A stretch of DNA of 64,000 bases from the NCBI GenBank assembly GCA_903918755.1, contig CAIXFN010000101.1:1-64000 (forward strand), given 5' to 3'. A program made the position numbers and the translations under genes. Below are positions 45,501-54,603 of this stretch, one piece after another. The stretch's first letter is position 1; each line of letters opens with the position of its first letter. The notes beneath the pieces are model-generated. The model saw only the letters and a list, made by a program, of their open reading frames with translations, was not told where the DNA came from and did no database searches. The stretch comes from an uncultured Pedosphaera sp. Lineage in GTDB: Bacteria > Verrucomicrobiota > Verrucomicrobiia > Limisphaerales > Pedosphaeraceae.

Positions 45501-46945
45501 GGAGTGGCAACGGGTGAGGAACACGCCCGGGGAGACAAAGCAGCCAGGAAACCGCCGGCCTTTGTCAGGGTCTCCTGGTATTCCGCGGTCGGCGCGGAAT
45601 CCGCCACAATCCCGGCCCCCGCATGGAAATGGGCCTCGCCATCCCGCACCACCGCGGTGCGAATGGCAATCGAGAGCTGGCTTTCCCGGTTGAACCCGAG
45701 GTAGCCCAGCGCACCGGTATAGGGACCGCGGGAGACCGGTTCCAATTCATCGATGATTTCCATGGCCCGGATTTTGGGCGCCCCGGTGATGCTGCCACCG
45801 GGAAAACAAGCGGCGAAGGCGGCGAAGTGGGTGACGTCCGGTCGCAGGCGACCTTCGACGGTGGAAACCAGATGCTGCACTTGCGGATAACGCTCCAGCC
45901 GGACCAATTCGGGCACGGAGACCGAGCCATATTCGCAGACGCGGCCCAGGTCATTGCGCAGGAGATCGGTGATCATGACGAGTTCCGCCATTTCCTTGGG
46001 GCTGGTCTGGAGCTCGTAGCTCAATTGGGCATCGCGGTCCGGTTCCGGCGAACGGGGCCGCGTGCCCTTGATGGGACGGGTGCGGATATGGCAGCCGCTC
46101 AGGCGCAGGAAGAGTTCGGGGGAGGAGGAAGCAATTTGGAAATCACCGCAGTCCAGATAGGCCGAAAACGGGGCCGGCGAGATCGTCGCCAGTTTTTCAT
46201 ACAATTCCCAGCCCGAGAGTCGACAGGGTACGGTAAGCCGATGCGAAAGGTTGGCCTGGTAAATGTCGCCGGCGCGAATATAGCGCTGAATGCGCGCGAC
46301 CCGCGCCAAAAACTCGTTGGCCGTAAGATCGGAAGTCACCCGGCCGGCCGGTTCGGCTTCCCGCGCGGGGCGGGCGTCGGAACTGGCGGCGGGGGCGGAT
46401 TCCAAATGCGCGAGCCAAAACCGGGTTTGTTGGTCGGCCAGCGCATCGCTCCGGGAGCCGTCTTCCGCCAGGCCGGTGCTGATGATCCAGGCTTTGCCGA
46501 GCAGATGGTCAAAGGCCACGAGGCTGTCGTAGAAGCCGACCTGGCAGTCGGGAAGTTCCAAATCATTGACCGAGGTGCGCGGCAGGCGCGGTTCCACGAA
46601 GTTCTTCAGATCATAGCCCCAATAACCAAAACATCCCCCGAGGGGGAACGGGAGATCCACCTCGTCCAGCAATTCATAGCGGGCCATGAGGCGGTCGAGG
46701 GTCTGCCAGGGGTTGCCATATTGCACATGCCGCCCGCTTTTTCCCATGATCTCGCACCGGGAACCGGTGGAACGAAAGTTCAGGAATGGCCGGGCCGTAA
46801 CAAATGAATGCCGCGCCTGGTTGGCGTCATACAGGGTGCTGCGCAGGAGCACGGTGCCGGGCTCGCCGCGCAATCGCTCGACCAGCGATTCGGGCGTGTG
46901 CGCAGTAGCAATTTCCAGGTGGAGCGGATGCAAGCTAGCTGCCAA
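45497..46945 (-). CDS. pabB: Aminodeoxychorismate synthase component I
   Basis: This 482-aa chorismate-binding enzyme starts at TTG (the only in-frame start near the family N-terminus). It aminates chorismate to aminodeoxychorismate. The family core is plain: 'GDIYQANLSHRLTVP', 'SSSPELFLRL', 'RTRPIKGTRPRSPEPDRDAQ' with Lys293, 'KEMAELVMITDLLRNDLGRVCEYGSV' and 'GGSITGAPKIRAMEIIDELE'. Lysine in 'PIKGT' separates PabB from anthranilate synthase TrpE. The glutamine-amidotransferase subunit PabA is not in the window. First gene of the pabB - permease - pabC - dehydrogenase unit. Confidence 0.92.
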   Translation of the reverse strand: MAASLHPLHLEIATAHTPESLVERLRGEPGTVLLRSTLYDANQARHSFVTARPFLNFRSTGSRCEIMGKSGRHVQYGNPWQTLDRLMARYELLDEVDLPFPLGGCFGYWGYDLKNFVEPRLPRTSVNDLELPDCQVGFYDSLVAFDHLLGKAWIISTGLAEDGSRSDALADQQTRFWLAHLESAPAASSDARPAREAEPAGRVTSDLTANEFLARVARIQRYIRAGDIYQANLSHRLTVPCRLSGWELYEKLATISPAPFSAYLDCGDFQIASSSPELFLRLSGCHIRTRPIKGTRPRSPEPDRDAQLSYELQTSPKEMAELVMITDLLRNDLGRVCEYGSVSVPELVRLERYPQVQHLVSTVEGRLRPDVTHFAAFAACFPGGSITGAPKIRAMEIIDELEPVSRGPYTGALGYLGFNRESQLSIAIRTAVVRDGEAHFHAGAGIVADSAPTAEYQETLTKAGGFLAALSPRACSSPVATP

Positions 46946-47118
46946 GCATCCGGCATTGCGCTAATAAAGGCAAGTTTAAGTCACGACATTTTGAGTCATG
47001 GCCGTTCCCACGCTGGGAGTTACAAATTAGGGAGGGAATTGCAATTGCGGCGCCGATCGACTTGTTGCACGATCCAATTAATGGAACCCGTCCGTTGTAA
47101 ATCAGCCCCGGGAGTGCG

Positions 47119-49053
47119 GTGAGTGCCGTTTCCTCATGCCCGCATTGCGGAGGCGAGGTCGTCTTGCAAGCGGTGCCGGCGGCTTTTTCCGTGTGCCCGG
47201 CCTGCGGCACCATGCTGGCGCGGGGCGATTCCGGCATTGCCGTCATGGGCGTGGCCGCCCAACTGCCGGCCGACCATTCGCCCTTGCAGATCGGAACCAA
47301 GGGGGAATTTGAAGGCGAGAGCTTTACTCTGATCGGCCGTTGGCGGGTGGGGTATCCGGAAGGCGCCTGGACGGAGTGGTGCGCCCTGTATCTCGACGGG
47401 CACTATGGCTGGGTGACCGAGACGCAGGGTTTTTTCATGGCGGGCTTTGAAACACTGCCCCCGGCCGATTTTCCACCGGTGCGTGATCTAAAATCGGGTA
47501 AAGTGGTCTGGTTGGATCAGGAATTGTACCGGTTGACCGACCGGAAGGACACGGTTTGCCTTGGGGTGGAGGGAGAAATGCCTTTCGCCGCCCCGGCCGG
47601 GCGGGAGGAACTGAGCCTTGATTTTACCGCTCCCGCGGGCAAGTTTCTCACGGTCAAGTCCAGCGGTGACCAAATTCGCCTGATCACGGGGAGAATCCTG
47701 ACGTTTGCGGAGCTGAAGTTCTCGAATTTGCGCGCCGTGCCCGGTTGGGAAGACGCCACGGCGGAGACAGCCCCAGCACCCCCTGCGGCGGTGGACTGTC
47801 CCTACTGCGGGACCGCCGTCAGCTTGCGGGCGGCGGGTTTGACGTTGTCGGTGGCCTGCCCGCGGTGCGGTTCGGGCTTCGCCAACACCGACCCCCGTCG
47901 GCGGATCTTATGGTCGACCCCGGGCGAGCGACGGGTCCAGCCCCGGATTCCTTTGGGTGCCCGGGGCACCCTCTTTGGCGTTTGCTACGAGGTGATTGGA
48001 TTTCAGCGTATCCGGGTCGGGTCCGAAGTGAGTTGGGAAGAGTATCTCCTTTTCAATCCCTGGGCGGGTTTTGTGTGGCTGATCCAATCGGACGGGCATT
48101 GGACCTTTGTGCGCCGGTTGCTGGCGCCCCCGGAGATCCAGAAAACGGGACTGGCGCCGTGGCAGCCCCGGCTCATTTTTCAGGGAGAGAGCTACCGTTT
48201 CTTTTCGACGGTCCGGGCGGTGACGGATTCCGTGCTCGGCGAGTTTTATTGGCAACTGCGGCCGGGCGATGTCACGCAGGTAACCGATTACGTTTGTCCG
48301 CCCAAGATTCTTTCGAGCGAAGAATATCCGGGACTGGGCGAGGCCACTTGGTCGCTGGGGGAATATGTGGAACCCAAGCTGATCCGCCGGACTTTTGGCG
48401 CCGGTGTGCGGCTGACGGCTCGCACCGGGGTCTACCTGAACCAGCCCAACCAGTTTGCGGTGTCCGGGTGGCAACTGGCCTGGCTAGTGCCGGTCCTCGT
48501 GGTGCTGTTCAGTCTGCTTCATTTTGCGGTGGCTCACCAGGCCGAGAACCGGAAGATCATCGAATTCAACGGACAATACCAGGCGCTCGGCACAAATGAG
48601 ACCCGGCTCACGGACACGTTTACCATGCCGGGACGCCGGGCGGTGGAGGTGCAACTGCGGGCGCCCGTGGACAACCATTGGCTGGAGTTCGAAGTGGAGG
48701 TGGTCAACGCGGATACCCACGAACTGGCGGCTTCCCTCACCCAGGAGGTCGCTTACTACGAGGGCTATGACGACGGAGCGTGGAGCGAGGGCCGTCAGAT
48801 GGTGCGCCGCCTGATTCCAGCCCTGCCGATGGGGAGGTACTACCTTGCGTTGGCAGTGTCCGCCGACCCGGGAATCAGCACGATCCCGTTTTCCGTGACG
48901 GTCATCCGCGATGTGGTTCCGCGCGCCAATTATATTATCGCTTTGCTGCTGCTGCTCGTTTATCCGGTTTATGTCTGGATCCGCGCGGCCTTCTGGGAAC
49001 AGGCGCGGTGGCGGGGGAGCGGGCCGGTCCCGCTCGGAATGGCACGAAAATGA
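47119..49053 (+). CDS. Double DUF4178 protein with zinc ribbons and membrane helices
   Basis: This 644-aa protein starts at GTG with GGGAG nearby. Two zinc-ribbon-like Cys sets (CPHC/CPAC, residues 7-29; and CPYC/CPRC, about residues 226-250) each precede a DUF4178 domain. The first has 'GRWRVGYPEGAWTEWCALYLDGHYGWVTETQGFF', the second 'GFQRIRVGSEVSWEEYLLFNPWAGFVWLIQSDGHWTFV'. Two membrane segments follow: about 455-475 and near the C-terminus. DUF4178 is known from operons with polyamine enzymes and PspA-like proteins; no biochemical function is established. Its stop overlaps the next start as ATGA. Confidence 0.88.
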   Translation: MSAVSSCPHCGGEVVLQAVPAAFSVCPACGTMLARGDSGIAVMGVAAQLPADHSPLQIGTKGEFEGESFTLIGRWRVGYPEGAWTEWCALYLDGHYGWVTETQGFFMAGFETLPPADFPPVRDLKSGKVVWLDQELYRLTDRKDTVCLGVEGEMPFAAPAGREELSLDFTAPAGKFLTVKSSGDQIRLITGRILTFAELKFSNLRAVPGWEDATAETAPAPPAAVDCPYCGTAVSLRAAGLTLSVACPRCGSGFANTDPRRRILWSTPGERRVQPRIPLGARGTLFGVCYEVIGFQRIRVGSEVSWEEYLLFNPWAGFVWLIQSDGHWTFVRRLLAPPEIQKTGLAPWQPRLIFQGESYRFFSTVRAVTDSVLGEFYWQLRPGDVTQVTDYVCPPKILSSEEYPGLGEATWSLGEYVEPKLIRRTFGAGVRLTARTGVYLNQPNQFAVSGWQLAWLVPVLVVLFSLLHFAVAHQAENRKIIEFNGQYQALGTNETRLTDTFTMPGRRAVEVQLRAPVDNHWLEFEVEVVNADTHELAASLTQEVAYYEGYDDGAWSEGRQMVRRLIPALPMGRYYLALAVSADPGISTIPFSVTVIRDVVPRANYIIALLLLLVYPVYVWIRAAFWEQARWRGSGPVPLGMARK

Positions 49054-49208
49054 AAATTCACAATCCTTTTTACCTGGCTTTTGCCTTGCTGGTCATCGGC
49101 TTGGCGGCGCTGGCGGATTGGGGCGGCTGGGATGCCACCCAAATGTCCCCTGATCCGGGGCAACTGAGTGGCGCGCGGGTCCATGTCGGCGGAACTTTTC
49201 ACAAGTAA
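49050..49208 (+). CDS. 52-aa membrane protein between DUF4178 and speE
   Basis: The frame reads MKIHNPFYLAFALLVIGLAA..., with one membrane helix (about residues 7-22), then a Trp/Gly-rich and polar C-terminal tail ending GGTFHK. It overlaps the upstream stop by 4 nt (ATGA) and stops 23 nt before the SpeE-like gene. In other polyamine/DUF4178 operons this position is often held by a DUF350 membrane protein; this protein is too short to be one and has no recognised family. Confidence 0.7.
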   Translation: MKIHNPFYLAFALLVIGLAALADWGGWDATQMSPDPGQLSGARVHVGGTFHK

Positions 49209-49231
49209 ACGCCTCCCCGCATCCCCCGGCC

Positions 49232-50743
49232 ATGACTGATCGTCGCCTGAAAATCCTGCTCCTGCTGTCTGTCTTCGCGATCGCAACCTGCGGACTGATT
49301 TACGAGCTGATCGCGGGAACCCTGGCGAGTTATTTGCTCGGAGATTCGGTTACCCAGTTTTCCACGGTCATTGGCACCTACCTTTTCGCGATGGGCATTG
49401 GTTCCTATCTTTCCGGGCATATCCGCAGGAACGAGGTGGCTGTTTTCATCCAGGTGGAGATGCTGGTGGGGATGGTGGGTGGTTGTTCGGCGGCCTTGTT
49501 GTTTCTGCTTTTCGGGCAGGTGGATTCGTTCCGGGTGTTGCTTTACGCCTTGGTGACAGTTGTCGGCACCTTGGTGGGACTCGAAATTCCGCTGCTGCTG
49601 CGGATACTCAAGGACCGGCTCGAATTCCGCGAATTGGTCGCGCAGGTCTTTACGTTTGATTACGTGGGGGCGTTGCTGGCGTCGCTGCTCTTTCCCCTCA
49701 TCCTGGTGCCGCGTTTGGGATTGGCGCGGTCGGGCTTTCTCTTCGGCGCCGTGAATGTGGGGGTGGCGCTGGCGACGCTGCACCTGCTGCGGGAACATGT
49801 GCCGCGACCGCGCGCCCTGGCCGGGGCGGGTTGGTTACTCCTCGCGGGACTGGCGGTGGGTTTCGGGGCGTCGGACCGTTTGCTGGCGTGGTCGGAAAAG
49901 TCCGCCTACGTGGATCCGGTGATTTTTGCGCGCACCACGCCCTACCAACGCATCGTGCTGACGCGCGAGGCGAACGACCTGCGGCTCTACTTGAACGGCA
50001 ACCTGCAGTTCAGTTCCCGGGATGAGTACCGTTATCATGAGGCGCTCGTTCATCCCGGGTTGGCGCGTCTGCGGGCGCCCCGCACGGCCCTGGTGCTGGG
50101 CGGCGGGGACGGGTTGGCGGTGCGCGAATTGCTCAAATATCCCAGCCTGGAGCACATTACCTTGGTGGATTTGGACCCCGCGATGACCCGATTGTTCGCG
50201 ACGCAGGAGTTGCTGCGGCGGATCAATGATTCCTCCCTGCTGTCCCCGCGCGTGACGGTGATCAACGAGGACGCGTTCACCTGGCTCAAGGGCAATACGA
50301 ACCAGTTTGATTACCTGGTGGCGGATTTTCCCGATCCGTCCAATTTCTCCATTGGAAAATTGTACACCACGGCATTTTATGCCCGGGTGCGGGCAGCGAT
50401 GCGGCCGGGGTCGGCATTCGTGGTGCAATGCACCTCTCCCTGGGTGGCGCGAAAATCATTCTGGTGCGTGGACGCGACGTTGCGGGCCAGCGGTTTCGTG
50501 ACGGAGCCTTATCACCTCTACGTGCCCTCGTTTGGGGAGTGGGGATTCATCTTGGCTTCGCTCGCTCCGTTGCCGCAGAGCTATCATTTCCCCCCGGGCC
50601 TGAAATTTCTGGATGAGGCGAGCGTGCAGGATTTATACCACTTCCCGCCAGACATGGGGCCGGTGATGGTGGAGGCGAACCATTTGAACAACCAGATGCT
50701 GGTTCGTTATTTCGAGGAGGAGTGGGCGCATTATGTGCACTGA
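49232..50743 (+). CDS. speE: Membrane-embedded polyamine aminopropyltransferase (SpeE-like)
   Basis: This 503-aa protein has an N-terminal membrane domain with about seven helices (residues 7-225) and a C-terminal catalytic domain. The latter transfers an aminopropyl group from decarboxylated AdoMet to a polyamine acceptor. It has 'SSRDEYRYHEALVHPGL', the SAM-binding motif GGGDG (290-294), 'ITLVDLDPAM' and the DxxDP pair Asp365/Asp368 in 'VADFPDPSNFSIGKLYTTAFY'. Membrane-fused members exist in many bacteria; the acceptor and product are not established. It sits with speD and an amine-oxidase-like gene. Confidence 0.9.
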   Translation: MTDRRLKILLLLSVFAIATCGLIYELIAGTLASYLLGDSVTQFSTVIGTYLFAMGIGSYLSGHIRRNEVAVFIQVEMLVGMVGGCSAALLFLLFGQVDSFRVLLYALVTVVGTLVGLEIPLLLRILKDRLEFRELVAQVFTFDYVGALLASLLFPLILVPRLGLARSGFLFGAVNVGVALATLHLLREHVPRPRALAGAGWLLLAGLAVGFGASDRLLAWSEKSAYVDPVIFARTTPYQRIVLTREANDLRLYLNGNLQFSSRDEYRYHEALVHPGLARLRAPRTALVLGGGDGLAVRELLKYPSLEHITLVDLDPAMTRLFATQELLRRINDSSLLSPRVTVINEDAFTWLKGNTNQFDYLVADFPDPSNFSIGKLYTTAFYARVRAAMRPGSAFVVQCTSPWVARKSFWCVDATLRASGFVTEPYHLYVPSFGEWGFILASLAPLPQSYHFPPGLKFLDEASVQDLYHFPPDMGPVMVEANHLNNQMLVRYFEEEWAHYVH

Positions 50744-50746
50744 GCC

Positions 50747-52390
50747 ATGAAGTGGACCCGGCGAAAATTTCTAGCGGCGGGGGGAGCGACCGCAGCGGCC
50801 ACCAGCCTGGCGGGCGCGGGTGCGTGGCGGGCCGCGCGGCCGCCCGTCCGGCGATTCAGCGGTGGAATCGTGGGGGGGAATTCCAACCTGGGTCATGCGC
50901 TACGCGACGGGAAATTTCCACCGCCAGACGGGATTCGGGACGTGGAAGTGGTGATTGTCGGCGGTGGGATAGCAGGTTTGGCAGCGGCGCGGCGTTGGCG
51001 GCGGGCGGGCGGGGAAGATTTTGTTTTGCTCGAGTTGGAAGCGCGGGCCGGCGGCAATGCCATCAGCGGACGCAATTCGGTTTCGGCCTTTCCCTGGGCC
51101 GCCCATTATGTGCCCATTTCCGGCAGTGACGCCGCGGAGGTCACCCGGCTGTTTGAAGAATTGGGCGTCATAACTGGCCGGGATCCGACGGGCACGCCGG
51201 TGTACGCCGAGGAGTTTCTTTGTGCCGATCCGATGGAGCGATTGTTCATTCATGGACGCTGGCAGGAGGGCTTTGTGCCGCAGACGGGCCTGCGGGCCGG
51301 CGATGAGCCGATCATCCAGGCGTTTTTGGCGGAAATGCAACGCCTCAAAAACTTCCGGGGGCGGGACGGGCGGCGGGCGTTTACGATTCCGGTGGATCAA
51401 AGTTCCGGGGACGAAGCGTTTCGGAAGCTCGACCGGATGACCATGGCCGACTACCTGGCCAGCCAGGGATGGCTGACTTGTGAACCACTGCGCTGGTATG
51501 TGAATTACTGTTGCCGGGATGACTACGGTGCGGGTATCAGCAGAATCTCCGCCTGGGCGGGAGTGCATTACTTCGCCGCCCGGGATGGCCGGGCGGCCAA
51601 TGCCCCGGATCACGCGGTGGTGACCTGGCCCGAGGGCAATGGCTGGCTCGCGCAGCAATTGGAGGCCGGGGTGGCTGGTAAAGTGCAATCCGAGTGCGCG
51701 GTTTGGAACGTGGAGACCGCGTCGGACGGTTTCTTGGTGGATTATTATGACGCCCGGGCGCGAAAGAGTTTTCGCTTGCGCACCCGGGGGGTCGTGTGGG
51801 CGGCCCCCGCTTTCATTGCCCAGCGGGCGATCCAGGAGTTGCGCGAAGCGGGGAACCGACCCGCCGTGGTTTATTCCCCCTGGCTGGTGGCAAATTTGAC
51901 CCTGGACGCCGTGCCGGACGGGCGTGGCATGGCTGCGGCGTGGGACAATGTCATTTACGGCAGTGAGACTTCCTTGGGATACGTGGTGGCCACCCATCAG
52001 AATGTGCGACCGGTGCCCGGGCACACGGTCATTACTTATTACCTCCCATTAGACGCGGATGAACCCGCCCTCGCCCGGACCAAGGCACTCACGCGGAGTT
52101 ACGATTCGTGGTGCGAACAGATCCTCGCGGAATTGGCGGTGGCCCATCCGGAAATCCGCGCGCAGGTGCGAAATTTGGACATCTGGTTATGGGGTCATGC
52201 CATGGGGCGACCGGTGCCTGGTTACATTTGGGGGGGCGGCCGGGAGCGGGCGCAGTTGCCGCTGGGTAACCTCGTTTTCGCCCATTCGGACCAAAGCGGC
52301 GTGGCACTCTTCGAAGAGGCTTATACCCGGGGAGTAAGGGCGGCGGATGAACTCTTGGGGAGGCTCGGCGGTCCGCCCGGGCAAGCTTGA
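50747..52390 (+). CDS. Tat-exported FAD-dependent amine-oxidase-like protein
   Basis: This 547-aa flavoprotein begins with a twin-arginine signal (MKWTRRKFLAAGGATAAATSLAG). The FAD dinucleotide motif is 'VVIVGGGIAGLAAARRWRRAG' (GGGIAG at 72-77), followed by 'LLELEARAGGNAISG'. The C-terminal part has 'GNLVFAHSDQSGVALFEEAYTRGVRAADELL', the usual end of flavin amine oxidases. Candidate substrates are polyamines made by the neighbouring SpeE/SpeD enzymes; the reaction is inferred. It starts 3 nt after speE and ends 4 nt before speD. Confidence 0.88.
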   Translation: MKWTRRKFLAAGGATAAATSLAGAGAWRAARPPVRRFSGGIVGGNSNLGHALRDGKFPPPDGIRDVEVVIVGGGIAGLAAARRWRRAGGEDFVLLELEARAGGNAISGRNSVSAFPWAAHYVPISGSDAAEVTRLFEELGVITGRDPTGTPVYAEEFLCADPMERLFIHGRWQEGFVPQTGLRAGDEPIIQAFLAEMQRLKNFRGRDGRRAFTIPVDQSSGDEAFRKLDRMTMADYLASQGWLTCEPLRWYVNYCCRDDYGAGISRISAWAGVHYFAARDGRAANAPDHAVVTWPEGNGWLAQQLEAGVAGKVQSECAVWNVETASDGFLVDYYDARARKSFRLRTRGVVWAAPAFIAQRAIQELREAGNRPAVVYSPWLVANLTLDAVPDGRGMAAAWDNVIYGSETSLGYVVATHQNVRPVPGHTVITYYLPLDADEPALARTKALTRSYDSWCEQILAELAVAHPEIRAQVRNLDIWLWGHAMGRPVPGYIWGGGRERAQLPLGNLVFAHSDQSGVALFEEAYTRGVRAADELLGRLGGPPGQA

Positions 52391-52394
52391 ATAA

Positions 52395-52751
52395 ATGAAC
52401 GCACTTTGCCGGCATACGTTGTTGGAATATCACGGTTGCGATCCGGAACAGTTAAAACGCCCGCACGAAGTCCGGGCCTGGATGCGCGCCGCCGTGCGGG
52501 CGGGCGGGGGCACGATTGTCAAAGCCGTGTTCCATGCCTTCAATCCGTACGGGGTCAGCGGGGTGTTGGTCATCACCGAATCCCATGTGACCATTCACAC
52601 CTGGCCCGAGCACGGCTATGCGGCGGTGGATATTTTTTCCTGCAACCCGAAATTGGATCACGGGTTGATCCGCCGACGGATCAAGGAAATGCTCGGCGCC
52701 AAGCGGGTGACGGCCCGCTCGTTTCGCCGCGGGGTGGCGCCCGGCCTTTAA
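52395..52751 (+). CDS. speD: S-adenosylmethionine decarboxylase proenzyme, prokaryotic type
   Basis: This 118-aa protein is the short bacterial/archaeal form. It self-cleaves before Ser63 (ITESHVTIHTW) to form a pyruvoyl group; His68 and Cys83 ('VDIFSC') are the other family catalytic residues, at the same numbering as in the Thermotoga enzyme as I remember it. 'HAFNPYGVSGVLV' is also conserved. It makes decarboxylated AdoMet, the donor used by the SpeE-like enzyme encoded two genes upstream. The stop overlaps, tail to tail, the stop of the convergent beta-helix gene by 4 bp. Confidence 0.95.
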   Translation: MNALCRHTLLEYHGCDPEQLKRPHEVRAWMRAAVRAGGGTIVKAVFHAFNPYGVSGVLVITESHVTIHTWPEHGYAAVDIFSCNPKLDHGLIRRRIKEMLGAKRVTARSFRRGVAPGL

Positions 52752-54415
52752 TCCTGCTTCGAACTCGGGGCGGGTTGCCCAATGGCGCCCAAAAGGGAAT
52801 TGCCCGCGGGGGGCAGCGCGAGGCCAAAGAAATCGCAGAAGCCGGGTTCCACGCCAAATTTGCCGCGCAAATCCAACCCGGCGGTGAGGGCGGGCGAACC
52901 AGGGAGGGGACGGAACGCCGCGAGTTGGTTCAGCGCGGGCAGCGCTTCCGGTTGCGGCTCGGCTGGCGGCGGGCTAAGCGCCGGATTCTTCGCCATTCCG
53001 ACCGGTGCCCCCTGAATGGATTCCTGCCCCGTGTTGTTCCGCCATTCCTCCAGGCTCGCGAACTCCTTGCCCTCCCAGGCGATTTGGAAAGGGGCCTGGT
53101 CGCGCCAATAGAGGTTGTTTTCGAAACGCAGGTGCTCCTTCGCCTTCTCGGCGCGCAGCGGCACCGCGCGGCCCTTGGCGATGAAGATGTTGTTGCGCAA
53201 GTGCGCCTCCACCCCGTTGCCATCCACATACACGGCCTGGTCCGTCCAGGGACCGACCTGGACGGTATTGTTGTAAATTTGCACGCCGGTCATGCCCTTG
53301 CCGTCACTGCGCACCCAAAGGCCGGCGTAGGTGCGGCTTTTGCGGGAATCATTTTCGGAAATATTGAAACGCACCACGTTGTCGCGATCCGGATGCTGGG
53401 CGTAAGGATAGGTGTAAACCATCAAACCGGGGCCGTCATTGTCATGACTGTAATTATACTGGAGCACGCAGTTTTCGCTGCCGCCATCAATGTCAAAGCC
53501 GCCGCCATCCGCGCTGCTGGTGCGGTTGCGAAAGCTCTCGCAGTGCTGGATCACCACGCGCCGGGAGGAGCACGTCCAGAGCCCCACCCCGCCGCCGGTG
53601 CGGGAACGGCACAGTCCGCCGTTGTTCCAGGCGGTGCAATGATCCATCAGTCCGCCGTCCACCTGGTAAAGCACAATGCCGCTGCCGGAATGATTTTTCA
53701 TGTAATTAGGATCGCCCGTGTTATCGAAGGCCCGGCACTGGGTTACGGTGACGTCGGCATGCACGTAGGCGGGGGAGTCATAGGGCAGGCGCCCGGCTAT
53801 TTCCATGCCGCCCCGGAGATTCTCGCGGGCCACACAATTGGTGATCAACACATGACGGAAGCCGCCGCGTTCCCCGCCCACCAGAATCCCTTGCTGACCG
53901 AAGCCGCGCACTTCCAGGTTCACGAGGCGCAGATAATCCAGCGGCACAGATTCCGGCCGCGTGTTGTCGCAACGGACTCCATACCCAACATTGGTGGTGG
54001 AGCCGGCTCCTACGATAATGAGATTCTCCAGGGCGCACCCCCCGGCATTTTCGATCAGGATGCCCGTGCCGGTACCGGCCAGGAGGGTGGCGGGTTGATC
54101 GCCGGTTGAGTTAATCACCACCGAGGCATTGGTTGCTCCGGAGCATTCGGCGGTCAGGTGGAGATTGCCCGCGAAGGATTCGCCGGATTGGAACGCCACT
54201 CGGTCCCCCGGATGGAGGTGGGCTTGATTCACCCGGCCAATGGTGCGCCAGGCGGTGGTGGGCGAGTCCCCGCCAGCGGAGTCGTTGCCGGTTTCGCGGA
54301 CGAAATAGGTGGTCGCGCCAGCGGGCGTGCTCGCGATGACGAGCAATAGAATTCCCAGGCGGGCCAGGTTCGCGGGCGCGCGGGAATGCCCCGGTTTCAG
54401 CCAGGAAGTTGTCAT
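52748..54415 (-). CDS. Secreted right-handed beta-helix protein
   Basis: This 555-aa protein has a signal peptide (1-35) and a start typical of these proteins, 'TYFVRETGNDSAGGDSPTTAWRTIGRVNQAHLHPGDRVAF'. The middle is made of short parallel strands with repeated Asn and Gly turns ('ALENLIIVGAG', 'LVNLEVRGFGQQGILV', 'VLITNCVARENLRGGMEI', 'VVIQHCESFRNR'), the pectate-lyase/polysaccharide-lyase-like beta-helix. No catalytic set is identifiable. Probably extracellular and carbohydrate-related. The C-terminus is a short Ala/Pro-rich region. Confidence 0.87.
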   Translation of the reverse strand: MTTSWLKPGHSRAPANLARLGILLLVIASTPAGATTYFVRETGNDSAGGDSPTTAWRTIGRVNQAHLHPGDRVAFQSGESFAGNLHLTAECSGATNASVVINSTGDQPATLLAGTGTGILIENAGGCALENLIIVGAGSTTNVGYGVRCDNTRPESVPLDYLRLVNLEVRGFGQQGILVGGERGGFRHVLITNCVARENLRGGMEIAGRLPYDSPAYVHADVTVTQCRAFDNTGDPNYMKNHSGSGIVLYQVDGGLMDHCTAWNNGGLCRSRTGGGVGLWTCSSRRVVIQHCESFRNRTSSADGGGFDIDGGSENCVLQYNYSHDNDGPGLMVYTYPYAQHPDRDNVVRFNISENDSRKSRTYAGLWVRSDGKGMTGVQIYNNTVQVGPWTDQAVYVDGNGVEAHLRNNIFIAKGRAVPLRAEKAKEHLRFENNLYWRDQAPFQIAWEGKEFASLEEWRNNTGQESIQGAPVGMAKNPALSPPPAEPQPEALPALNQLAAFRPLPGSPALTAGLDLRGKFGVEPGFCDFFGLALPPAGNSLLGAIGQPAPSSKQD

Positions 54416-54603
54416 TTATCCAGCTTATCACGGGTTGCGCTGGTTGTCATCCGATTAGAATCCCGCGGTGCCGGAAGGCGCGAAAGCAAGGTGGAAAAAT
54501 GTTTGCGCCCGGGGCGGTGTTGCTTCATTATTTCGCCCAGCACCAATTTAACAACCAACGGGAACAGTTCCCCGCGAGCCGTTCCCCCGCAAACATTCAA
54601 GCC

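Noticed and set aside
52406-54109. 567-codon plus-strand frame over speD and the beta-helix gene
   Set aside because: speD is certain in another frame on the same strand and the beta-helix gene on the other; this frame has no motif.
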